Positions 1-5,829 of a DNA stretch of 7,595 nucleotides are shown here, piece by piece. Each line of letters opens with the position of its first letter. Position 1 is the stretch's first letter. Source of the stretch: Actinomycetota bacterium (GTDB taxonomy: Bacteria > Actinomycetota > Thermoleophilia > UBA2241); the NCBI GenBank assembly GCA_003132645.1, contig PKYM01000170.1, positions 1-7,595 on the forward strand. Reading direction: 5' to 3'. The position numbers and the translations under genes are program-made. Below the pieces are notes generated by a model that had not been told where the DNA came from, made no database searches, and was given only the letters and a program-made list of their open reading frames with translations.

Positions 1-252
1 GCGCGCGCGGGCCTTGCGCGGGCGGCGGCGGCGGCGGCGCGCAGCGCCGCCGCCGCCGCCGCCCTGGGCACCGCGGCTGCGGTCCTGCTCGAGGAGTACC
101 GTGACCGTGCGTGGAGGGGGTACAGTTCGACGTACGTGCGCTACTACCTCGAAGGCGAGGGCGCCCGCGGGGGCATGGTCGAGGCGGTCGGCGACGAACT
201 CTACCGTGACGGCGTGAAGGGACGGATCGTGTCGCGGAGACGCACAGAGTGA
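1..252 (+). CDS. mtaB: C-terminal part of probable tRNA t6A37 methylthiotransferase MtaB (5' end outside window)
   Basis: The reading frame enters from the left edge and stops at TGA 250-252, leaving 83 residues with no visible start. After an alanine-rich stretch it reads LGTAAAVLLEEY, then a segment with GYSSTYVRYYLEGEG and ELYRDGVKGRIV. This resembles the end of MtaB/MiaB-like proteins, where a helical linker leads into a C-terminal TRAM RNA-binding domain. MtaB is a radical-SAM iron-sulfur enzyme that adds a methylthio group to t6A at tRNA position 37. The radical-SAM core and its cysteines would lie upstream, so the call rests on the tail plus its place before a HIT gene. The alanine-rich linker is encoded by a perfect inverted GGC/GCC repeat. 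The stop overlaps the next start (GTGA), which supports co-translation. Another TRAM-containing methylthiotransferase (MiaB or RimO) is the main alternative. Confidence 0.62.
   Translation, partial: ARAGLARAAAAAARSAAAAAALGTAAAVLLEEYRDRAWRGYSSTYVRYYLEGEGARGGMVEAVGDELYRDGVKGRIVSRRRTE
20..64. repeat. Perfect 21-bp inverted GGC/GCC repeat with 3-base loop
   Basis: Bases 20-40 (a run of GGC units ending in GC) are the exact reverse complement of bases 44-64 (GC followed by a run of GCC units). Only GCA at 41-43 lies between them. The repeat lies inside the partial mtaB frame, where it encodes two alanine runs separated by Arg-Ser. As RNA it could form a very stable hairpin. It may have arisen by expansion of alanine codons, or be a fold-back assembly artefact. 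Confidence 0.9.
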
Positions 253-599
253 GCGACGGGGCGGGTTGCATGTTCTGCGCCATCGCGGCGGGCGAAGTGC
301 CGGCCGATGTGGTGGCCTCAGACGAGCGGTTCGTGGCCTTCAGCGACCTGCGTCCGGTGGCGCCGACCCACCTGCTGGTCGTGCCGCGGGCCCACGTCGG
401 CTCGCTCGATGAGCTCGAGGGTCTGCCCGAGCAGACGCGCGCCGAGATGCTGTCGTTCATCGTCGAGGTCGCGCGCCGGGCGGGCCTTGCCGAGAGTGGG
501 TACAGGGTGGTCGCAAATACCGGACCCGACGCCCGCCAGGAGGTCATGCACCTGCACTGGCATGTGATCGGTGGCCGGCGTCTCGGAGGTATCGCATGA
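249..599 (+). CDS. HIT (histidine triad) family nucleotide-binding hydrolase, HinT-like
   Basis: This 116-residue cytosolic protein has the full HinT layout. Cys7 and Cys10 form the CxxC-type N-terminal pair, followed by AGEVPA, VVPRAHV (Pro46-His49) and ANTGPDARQ. The histidine triad is His101-Leu-His103-Trp-His105, with His103 expected to be the nucleophile. Family members hydrolyse purine nucleoside phosphoramidates and aminoacyl adenylates; the real substrate cannot be read here. The GTG start at 249 overlaps the previous stop as GTGA and has GGAG at 236-239, nine bases upstream. An internal ATG at 270 (Met8) would remove Cys7 and lacks this coupling. It is followed by yqeY with an ATGA overlap. 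Length is normal for the family. Confidence 0.92.
   Translation: MSDGAGCMFCAIAAGEVPADVVASDERFVAFSDLRPVAPTHLLVVPRAHVGSLDELEGLPEQTRAEMLSFIVEVARRAGLAESGYRVVANTGPDARQEVMHLHWHVIGGRRLGGIA
585..590 (+). promoter_or_regulatory. Strong Shine-Dalgarno for yqeY inside the HIT gene
   Basis: GGAGGT at 585-590 lies five bases before ATG 596, within the last codons of the HIT gene. It is a near-perfect anti-SD match and fixes the yqeY start at the ATGA overlap. Confidence 0.8.
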
Positions 600-1057
600 T
601 CCGTACAGAGGGCGCCATCGAGGAGCGCATCAAGGCCGACACGGTGGTCGCTCTGAAGGCCGGCGACAAGCAGCGCACGCAGGCGCTGCGGCTCTTTACG
701 GCGGCCCTGAAGAAGGAGCGCATCGACGCCGGCGCGACGCCCGACGAGGCTGCCGAGATCGTCGTGCTGAAGCGCGAGCGCAAGCGTCGCCTCGAGGCGG
801 CCGAGCTGTACGACAACGCCGGTCGCGACGACCTCGCGGCCAAGGAACGCTACGAAGAGGAGATCGTCGCCGGCTACCTCCCCGAGGAGCTCGCCGACGA
901 CGCGCTGGTGGCGATCGTCGACCAGACGATCGCCGAGATGGGCGCCACCACCCCCAAGGACATGGGCAAGGTGATGGGCGCGGTGATGAAGAAGGTGGCC
1001 GGGCGCGCCGACGGGACGCTCGTCAACCGGCTGGTCCGCAGCCGGCTGGGCGGCTGA
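596..1057 (+). CDS. yqeY: GatB/YqeY domain protein
   Basis: This 153-residue soluble protein matches the YqeY family over its whole length. An N-terminal helical part runs from EERIKADTVVALKAGDK through RTQALRLFTAALKKERID. A charged middle helix follows (about residues 59-86), then YEEEIVAGYLPEEL and the C-terminal MGKVMGAVMKKVAGRADGTL block typical of the GatB/YqeY fold. The fold is shared with the tail domain of GatB, which contacts tRNA in the Asp-tRNA/Glu-tRNA amidotransferase. Stand-alone YqeY proteins have no firmly assigned reaction, so a tRNA- or translation-linked role is inference. The start overlaps the HIT stop by ATGA and has GGAGGT five bases upstream. A 31-base gap separates it from phoH. 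Confidence 0.93.
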   Translation: MIRTEGAIEERIKADTVVALKAGDKQRTQALRLFTAALKKERIDAGATPDEAAEIVVLKRERKRRLEAAELYDNAGRDDLAAKERYEEEIVAGYLPEELADDALVAIVDQTIAEMGATTPKDMGKVMGAVMKKVAGRADGTLVNRLVRSRLGG

Positions 1058-1088
1058 CCGTGGCGACCCGCGTCAGGCAGGGGAGACG

Positions 1089-2210
1089 ATGACACAGACT
1101 ACGATCCAGCTCGGCGACAACGCCGAGGCGCTCGCCCTGGCGGGCGAGCACGACGCTAACCTCAAGGTCCTCGAACGCACCCTGCGCTGTCAGGTGGCCC
1201 TGCGCGGCGACGAGCTGCGGCTGAGCGGCGACGACGCCGGCGTAAAGCAGGCGGTCGACGTGGTGGGAGAGCTCCTGACGGTGATCCGCTCCGGGCGGCC
1301 GGTCGACGCCGGCACCGTCGAGTCGCTCGTCGACATCGCGGTCAGCGAGAACGGCAAGCCCTCGGAGGTCTACGGCGACATCGTCTGGAGCCATCGCGGG
1401 CGCCAGATCGGGCCGCGCACCACAAACCAGAAACGCTACGTCGATGCCATCCGGGCCAACACCATCACCTTCGGCATCGGCCCGGCCGGCACCGGCAAGA
1501 CCTACCTCGCCGTGGCCGCCGCGGTCGAGGCTTTCTCGAACAAACGCGTGGGGCGCATCATCCTGACGCGGCCGGCGGTCGAGGCGGGAGAGAGCCTGGG
1601 CTTTCTGCCGGGCACCGTCTCGGAGAAGGTCGACCCCTACTTCAGGCCGCTGTTCGACGCGCTCTACGACATGATGAGCGGCGACAAGCTGGCGGCGCTG
1701 ATCGAGAAGGCCGAGATCGAGATCGCCCCGCTCGCCTACATGCGTGGGCGCACGCTGAACGACTCGTTCATCATTCTGGACGAGGCCCAGAACACGACGC
1801 CCGAGCAGATCAAGATGTTCCTGACCCGGCTCGGCTTTGGCTCGCGCATGGTGGTCACCGGCGACGTCACACAGATCGATCTGCCGCGTGGTCGGCAGTC
1901 GGGTCTGGCGCTGGTGCCCGAGGTGCTCGGCGAGATCCCCGACATCTCGTTTGTGACCTTTGACCATCGCGACGTCGTGCGCCACAAGCTGGTGCAGCGC
2001 ATCGTGGCCGCCTACAAGGACTACGGCGACCGCGACCAGGGCGAGCACGGCCGCGGCGGCGAGCGCAACCGCGGCGAACGCGGCGGCGAGCGCAACCGCG
2101 GCGAGCACGGTCGCGACGAGCGTAACCGCGACGAGCGCAATGGTGGCGAGGACACCTCGCAGGGCGAGCGCAATGGTGGCGACGACGCCTCGCGCGGCGA
2201 GCGCTCATGA
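1089..2210 (+). CDS. phoH: PhoH family ATPase (YbeZ type) with repetitive charged C-terminal tail
   Basis: 373 residues. Residues 1-70 form the PhoH N-terminal domain, with the NLKVLERTL and VALRGDELRLSG pattern. The P-loop ATPase core follows: Walker A GPAGTGKT at 131-138, the conserved LTRPAVEAGESLGFLPG segment, and Walker B FIILDEAQN with Asp231-Glu232. MVVTGDVTQIDLP and FDHRDVVRHKLVQRIV complete the core. PhoH/YbeZ proteins partner with YbeY, the next gene, in rRNA processing and RNA metabolism; helicase-like activity is proposed for the family. The core ends near residue 311. Residues 312-373 are a low-complexity tail rich in Arg, Gly, Glu, Asp and Asn, built from 9- and 11-residue repeats, and they make the protein longer than most PhoH proteins. 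AGGGGAG at 1079-1085 serves as the ribosome site for ATG 1089. The stop overlaps ybeY as ATGA. Confidence 0.96.
   Translation: MTQTTIQLGDNAEALALAGEHDANLKVLERTLRCQVALRGDELRLSGDDAGVKQAVDVVGELLTVIRSGRPVDAGTVESLVDIAVSENGKPSEVYGDIVWSHRGRQIGPRTTNQKRYVDAIRANTITFGIGPAGTGKTYLAVAAAVEAFSNKRVGRIILTRPAVEAGESLGFLPGTVSEKVDPYFRPLFDALYDMMSGDKLAALIEKAEIEIAPLAYMRGRTLNDSFIILDEAQNTTPEQIKMFLTRLGFGSRMVVTGDVTQIDLPRGRQSGLALVPEVLGEIPDISFVTFDHRDVVRHKLVQRIVAAYKDYGDRDQGEHGRGGERNRGERGGERNRGEHGRDERNRDERNGGEDTSQGERNGGDDASRGERS
2052..2105 (+). repeat. 27-bp tandem duplication in the phoH tail
   Basis: Bases 2052-2078 and 2079-2105 match at 26 of 27 positions and are in frame. Each encodes RGGERNRGE (residues 322-330 and 331-339). 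The near-identity at DNA level suggests a recent duplication. Confidence 0.9.
2133..2198 (+). repeat. 33-bp imperfect tandem repeat in the phoH tail
   Basis: Two in-frame units, 2133-2165 and 2166-2198, encode ERNGGEDTSQG and ERNGGDDASRG (residues 349-359 and 360-370). A partial third unit, ERS, precedes the stop. They share a 17-base identical block, gagcgcaatggtggcga, then diverge, so this duplication looks older than the 27-bp one. Confidence 0.85.
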
Positions 2211-2752
2211 ACAGCGCGCTCAGCATCGAGGTCGTCAACCTTACGCGCCTGGCGATCGATCCCGCAGAAGTGACGCGGTTGCTCGGCGGGGTGCTCGAGA
2301 GCGAGGGCGTGACTGCCGGCGAGCTGGGCGTGCGGTTTGTCGGGGCGCGGCGCATGAGAGAGCTGAACCGCGACTACCTCGGACACGACGAGGTGACCGA
2401 CGTGCTGGCTTTTCCGCTCGAGGGTGACGAGGCGCCCGCGGGTGTCGACGGCCTCGGCTCTGACGGCCCTGAGCCTGACGGCGCGGATCTCGGCGCCGAC
2501 GCCGACGCCGCCGACGACGCCGCGACCGACATGCCGCGGTTGCTGGGCGACGTCGTGGTGTGCTCGCGGCGCGCCGCCACTCAGGCGCTGGCCGCCGGCA
2601 CGCCGCTGGCCTTTGAGATCGCCATGCTGCTCGTGCACGGTACCCTGCACGTGCTCGGCTACGACCACGAGCGCGACGCCGGCGAGATGGCCCTGCGCCA
2701 GGCGCGCCACCTGGACGACGCAAGCTGGGAGCACCTGCTTGGCAAAGCCTGA
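2207..2752 (+). CDS. ybeY: Endoribonuclease YbeY with an enlarged acidic loop
   Basis: 181 residues. YbeY is a zinc-dependent RNase needed for 16S rRNA 3'-end maturation and ribosome quality control. The family motifs are present: MRELNRDYLGHDEVTDVLAFP (split here as MRELNRDYLG at 50-59 and TDVLAFP at 64-70), LGDVVVC at 113-119, and the metal site HGTLHVLGYDHE with His144, His148 and His154. Between FPLEG and LLGDVVV lies an Asp/Ala/Gly/Pro-rich insert, about residues 73-110. Most YbeY proteins have a much shorter loop here, so this one is some 20-30 residues over normal length. The ATG overlaps the phoH stop by four bases, fitting the known PhoH-YbeY partnership. The 3' end overlaps the TTG start of the next gene by 14 bases. 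Confidence 0.95.
   Translation: MNSALSIEVVNLTRLAIDPAEVTRLLGGVLESEGVTAGELGVRFVGARRMRELNRDYLGHDEVTDVLAFPLEGDEAPAGVDGLGSDGPEPDGADLGADADAADDAATDMPRLLGDVVVCSRRAATQALAAGTPLAFEIAMLLVHGTLHVLGYDHERDAGEMALRQARHLDDASWEHLLGKA
2423..2536 (+). other. Low-complexity acidic insert within ybeY
   Basis: Residues 73-110 of YbeY are almost entirely Asp, Ala, Gly and Pro, made of repeated GAC/GCC-rich codons (for example SDGPEPDGADLGADADAADD). The insert separates two conserved blocks without breaking frame, so it probably forms a flexible surface loop. Confidence 0.75.
2727..2731 (+). promoter_or_regulatory. Ribosome binding site selecting the TTG start of the DGK-PAP2 gene
   Basis: GGGAG at 2727-2731 lies inside the end of ybeY, seven bases before TTG 2739. 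There is no suitable ATG or GTG in frame between here and the start of the kinase homology, so this site decides the start. Confidence 0.65.
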
Positions 2753-3473
2753 CGCCAACCGCACCTCACTTCTGCAGAGCTTCAACTTCGCCTTCGAGGG
2801 GATCATTCACGTCGTCCGCACCCAGCGGAACATGAAGATTCACGTGGGGCTGGCGATCTTCGTGCTGGTTTCGGCCTTTTTTGTTGATCTCGACCGGCTG
2901 AGCATTGTGGCGCTCTTCGTGGCCATCTCGTTCGTGTTCATCACCGAGATGCTGAACACCGCCCTGGAGTATGCGATCGACATCTTCACGTCGCGCTACG
3001 ACCCGCTGGCCAAACTAACGAAGGACATCGCCGCCGGCGCCGTGCTGGTGGCCACCCTGAACGCCTTGGCGGTGGCATACCTGGTGTTCTACGACAAGGT
3101 CGTCGGGGTGCCCTACACGGTGCTGGCCAAGGTGCGCCAGACGCCGATCGACGTGGCCGTGATCACCGTCTTCTTGCTGGTCGTCGTGGTGATCGCGGTC
3201 AAGGCCATCACCGGGCGCGGCACGCCGCTGCGCGGTGGTCTGCCAAGCGGCCACGCCGCGGTCGCCTTTGGCGGCTGGGTGGCGATCACGTTCATCGCCT
3301 CGGGCACGGCCTTTGACCTGCCGATCTCGGTGATCGCGATGGTCATGGCCGTGCTCACCGCCCAGAGCCGGGTGCAGGCGGGCATTCACACCTGGCTCGA
3401 GGTGACCTTTGGCGGACTGCTCGGGGCGGGCCTCACGTTGCTCATCTTCCGACTGTTCTATCCTCTCTACTAG
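2739..3473 (+). CDS. dgkA: Undecaprenol/diacylglycerol kinase fused to PAP2 phosphatase
   Basis: A 244-residue membrane protein, with TTG 2739 as the inferred start (GGGAG seven bases upstream; coding upstream of this is the ybeY shadow). Residues 11-120 are a DgkA/UndpK-type integral membrane kinase: QSFNFAFEGIIHV, RTQRNMKIH, then FITEMLNTALEYAID with Glu70, Asn73, Glu77 and Asp81, and LAKLTKDIAAGAVL. Residues 140-244 are a PAP2 domain: a membrane helix, PSGH at 169-172, and SRVQAGIH with Ser210, Arg211 and His217. The usual HxxxD ends in Glu221 instead. In Gram-positives such kinases phosphorylate undecaprenol, and PAP2 enzymes dephosphorylate undecaprenyl diphosphate; both yield undecaprenyl phosphate. 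Joining the two in one chain suggests carrier-lipid supply or recycling. Phosphatidylglycerol-phosphate or diacylglycerol substrates remain possible. Position between ybeY and cdd is the usual place for dgkA. Confidence 0.9.
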   Translation: MAKPDANRTSLLQSFNFAFEGIIHVVRTQRNMKIHVGLAIFVLVSAFFVDLDRLSIVALFVAISFVFITEMLNTALEYAIDIFTSRYDPLAKLTKDIAAGAVLVATLNALAVAYLVFYDKVVGVPYTVLAKVRQTPIDVAVITVFLLVVVVIAVKAITGRGTPLRGGLPSGHAAVAFGGWVAITFIASGTAFDLPISVIAMVMAVLTAQSRVQAGIHTWLEVTFGGLLGAGLTLLIFRLFYPLY

Positions 3474-3487
3474 GGACCGAGGCGGAG

Positions 3488-4000
3488 ATGCAGGAGACGA
3501 TCGCCGGGCGACCGGCTACCGATGCGCGGCGGCTCTGGCTGACGGCCAAGGCCGCCGCCGCGAACGCCTACGCGCCCTACTCGGGATTGCGCGTCGGGGC
3601 GGCGCTGGAAAGCGTCGCCGGGCGCACGTTCACGGGCGTGAACGTCGAGAGCGCCTCCTACCCGGTCGGTCTGTGCGCCGAGCGCGCGGCGCTGGCGGCC
3701 GCGGTGGCGGCCGGCGAGCGCCGCTTCAGCGCGCTGGCTCTGGCCACCGACTCGGGCGTGCCGCTGCTGCCCTGCGGCGCCTGCCTGCAGGCGCTGGCCG
3801 AGTTCGGTGAGCTCGACGTGATCGCCGCCGCGCCGGTTCGCGCGTCCGACGGCGCGCCCGACGCCGCGCCCGACGCCGCGCCCGACGCCGCGCCGGTTCA
3901 CGCGTCCGACGCCGGGCCCGACGTCACCGAGCTGTCCGTCATCGCCCTGCGCGACCTTCTGCCCAGCCCGTTCCGGCTGTCGAGCGAGGATGGGCGATGA
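3488..4000 (+). CDS. cdd: Cytidine deaminase with repetitive loop insert
   Basis: 170 residues. Converts cytidine and deoxycytidine to uridine and deoxyuridine in pyrimidine salvage, in the cytosol. The zinc site is intact: Cys63-Ala-Glu65 in NVESASYPVGLCAERAA, and PCGAC with Cys96 and Cys99. The substrate motif NVE (52-54) and the N-terminal AYAPYSGLRVGAAL are also present. Normal homotetrameric enzymes are about 130-140 residues. The extra length is residues 116-147, an Ala-Pro-Asp repeat placed between the VIAAA strand and the final LRDLLPSPF segment. GAGG at 3479-3482 precedes ATG 3488 by five bases, and a 14-base gap follows the DGK-PAP2 stop. The stop overlaps era by ATGA. Confidence 0.95.
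   Translation: MQETIAGRPATDARRLWLTAKAAAANAYAPYSGLRVGAALESVAGRTFTGVNVESASYPVGLCAERAALAAAVAAGERRFSALALATDSGVPLLPCGACLQALAEFGELDVIAAAPVRASDGAPDAAPDAAPDAAPVHASDAGPDVTELSVIALRDLLPSPFRLSSEDGR
3827..3923 (+). repeat. 12-bp x3 tandem repeat nested in a 60-bp-offset duplication within cdd
   Basis: GCGCCCGACGCC occurs three times without a gap at 3854-3889 (Ala-Pro-Asp-Ala units). The flanks, 3827-3863 and 3887-3923, are imperfect copies offset by exactly 60 bases, encoding AAPVRASD and AAPVHASD. All units keep frame, which points to repeated in-frame duplication of GC-rich sequence. Confidence 0.88.
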
Positions 4001-4887
4001 GCGTCCCGCCGTTTCGCTCGGGCTTCGTGGCGGTGCTCGGCCGGCCCAACGTCGGCAAGTCGACCCTGGTCAACAGGCTCGTGGGTCACAAGGTGAGCAT
4101 CGTCTCCGACCATCCCCAGACCACGCGGCGGCGCATCAGCGGGGTCGTGACCGCCGACGCCTACCAGCTCGTGCTGCTCGACCTGCCCGGCTTCCAGAAG
4201 CCGTTCGACTCGCTCACGCGCAAGATGCAGGCGACGGTCGACGCCACCTTGAGCGAGGTCGACGCCGCGCTGTTCATGCTGAACGCCGCCGAAGCGCCGG
4301 GGGGCGGCGATCGCTACATCGCCCAAGCGGTCGCGTCCGCCGGTACGCCCTACGTGGCCGTCTTGAACAAGGCCGACGCGGTCAACCGCACGATGCTTGC
4401 GACGCGCCTCGCGGCCGCCGAGGAGCTGCTCGACGGGGGAGAGGTCACGCCGATCAGCGCGCTGCGCGGCGACGGTCTGCCCGACCTGATCGACGCGCTG
4501 GTCGCCGCCATGCCCGAGGGGCCGGTCTACTTTCCCGGTGGCGAGGTCTCCGACCAGCCGCTCGAGTCGCTCGTCGCCGAGCTCATCCGCGAGCAGGCCC
4601 TGCGCATCACCCGCGAGGAGGTGCCGCACGCGGTCGCAGTCCAGGTGCAGTCGCTGGCCGAGCGGCCCGGCGACTCGCTGGTCGAGATCGAGGCCGACCT
4701 GGTGGTCGAGCACGAGTCGCAGAAGGCCATTCTGATCGGCAAAGGCGGGCGCGTCGTCAAGGCCATCGGCAGCGGCGCTCGCCACGAGATCGAATCGGTG
4801 CTCGGTGCGCGCGTCTTTTTGTCGCTGCGGGTCAAGGTGCGCAAACACTGGCGCCGCGACGACCGCTACGTCGACCACCTGCTCTGA
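3997..4887 (+). CDS. era: GTPase Era
   Basis: 296 residues, full length. The GTPase domain shows G1 GRPNVGKS at 15-22, G2 in PQTTRRRISG (Thr42/Thr43), G3 DLPG at 62-65, G4 NKAD at 123-126 and G5 SAL at 153-155. The C-terminal KH domain carries VEHESQKAILIGKGG with the GKGG loop at 248-251, and ends in LSLRVKVRKHWRRDD. Era binds the 3' end of 16S rRNA and acts in 30S assembly, at the ribosome and membrane periphery. It sits downstream of phoH and ybeY, which act on the same rRNA region. G3 is DLPG rather than the usual DTPG; the DxxG consensus is kept. AGGA at 3987-3990 precedes ATG 3997 by six bases, and the start overlaps the cdd stop. It appears to be the last gene of the operon; recO, a frequent follower, is absent. 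Confidence 0.97.
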   Translation: MSVPPFRSGFVAVLGRPNVGKSTLVNRLVGHKVSIVSDHPQTTRRRISGVVTADAYQLVLLDLPGFQKPFDSLTRKMQATVDATLSEVDAALFMLNAAEAPGGGDRYIAQAVASAGTPYVAVLNKADAVNRTMLATRLAAAEELLDGGEVTPISALRGDGLPDLIDALVAAMPEGPVYFPGGEVSDQPLESLVAELIREQALRITREEVPHAVAVQVQSLAERPGDSLVEIEADLVVEHESQKAILIGKGGRVVKAIGSGARHEIESVLGARVFLSLRVKVRKHWRRDDRYVDHLL

Positions 4888-4889
4888 CG

Positions 4890-4937
4890 CGCCCTGCGCG
4901 AGCCTGCGGTCAGCCTGCTCATCTCGGCCTCAGGGCG
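4890..4937. terminator. Inverted repeat after era, possible terminator or operator
   Basis: CGCCCTG at 4890-4896 pairs exactly with CAGGGCG at 4931-4937, and CGAG at 4899-4902 can pair with CTCG at 4923-4926 inside. There is no T-run, so a canonical intrinsic terminator is not shown. The right arm ends nine bases before the deoC -10 region, so a protein-binding role is also possible. Confidence 0.3.
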
Positions 4938-4945
4938 GGCCGCTC

Positions 4946-4954
4946 TGCTATACT
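4946..4954 (+). promoter_or_regulatory. Extended -10 promoter for deoC
   Basis: TGCTATACT at 4946-4954 is an extended -10 element (TGn followed by TATACT, five of six to TATAAT). No good -35 box lies 16-19 bases upstream, which is typical of extended -10 promoters. The start of transcription would be near 4961, giving a leader of about 50 bases. This AT-rich hexamer stands out in very GC-rich surroundings. Confidence 0.6.
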
Positions 4955-4967
4955 CGGCAGCGTGAGA

Positions 4968-4984
4968 GGCGCGATCGGCGCGCC
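4968..4984 (+). promoter_or_regulatory. Hairpin in the deoC leader
   Basis: GGCGCG at 4968-4973 pairs perfectly with CGCGCC at 4979-4984 around a five-base loop (ATCGG). It lies just downstream of the predicted transcription start and 11 bases before the AAGGA at 4995-4999. It may stabilise the mRNA or tune access to the ribosome site. Confidence 0.45.
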
Positions 4985-5011
4985 CGGCGCACGAAAGGAT
5001 CAGGCTGCCCG

Positions 5012-5712
<701 letters not shown>

Positions 5713-5713
<1 letters not shown>

Positions 5714-5726
5714 CCGCCTTCGCGGC
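5713..5726 (+). terminator. Short hairpin at the deoC stop
   Basis: GCCGC at 5713-5717 pairs with GCGGC at 5722-5726 around the loop CTTC, starting on the last base of the stop codon. The stem is only 5 bp and no T-run follows, so terminator function is weakly supported. Confidence 0.25.
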
Positions 5727-5750
5727 CGTCGCGTGGGGGCGCTCTGAGAC

Positions 5751-5772
5751 CGCGAGCACGGAGCCGCTCGCG
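5751..5772 (+). terminator. 7-bp hairpin between deoC and the glycosyltransferase gene
   Basis: CGCGAGC at 5751-5757 pairs perfectly with GCTCGCG at 5766-5772 around an eight-base loop. It lies 38 bases after the deoC stop. It lacks the T-tract of a classical intrinsic terminator but is the best candidate for one here. Confidence 0.35.
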
Positions 5773-5829
5773 CGACTCAAGCTACCCGCTCAAGGCTTAC
5801 AAACGGCTCTTCTTGGCTTGCGAAGGGAA

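Noticed and set aside
571..1092. 173-residue + strand frame overlapping yqeY
   Set aside because: Arg/Gly-rich +1 shadow of yqeY without a domain.
1023..2108. 361-residue open frame on the - strand over phoH
   Set aside because: It is antisense to a fully motif-supported PhoH gene, rich in Ala, Val and His as expected for an antisense GC-rich shadow, and shows no recognisable domain.
2424..2738. ATG 2424 as the start of the DGK-PAP2 gene
   Set aside because: The added 105 residues are the out-of-frame shadow of ybeY (Pro/Arg/Thr/Cys-rich), while kinase homology begins only after TTG 2739.
3854..3889. Short tandem repeats as a CRISPR array
   Set aside because: Units are 12 bp, contiguous, in frame and without unique spacers; they are coding microsatellites.
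3898..4878. 326-residue open frame on the - strand over era
   Set aside because: Antisense to Era in the complementary codon phase; composition (Asp, Arg, His, Gln rich) is typical of shadow frames in high-GC DNA.
4962..4999. GTG 4962 as a small leader-peptide start before deoC
   Set aside because: The frame runs on without a stop far into deoC in another phase and has no ribosome site, so it is not a credible leader peptide.
4805..5011. Longer deoC start inside era
   Set aside because: Residues before GTG 5012 are Arg/Cys-rich shadow of era and of the spacer; the promoter and leader lie between, and family homology starts at 5012.
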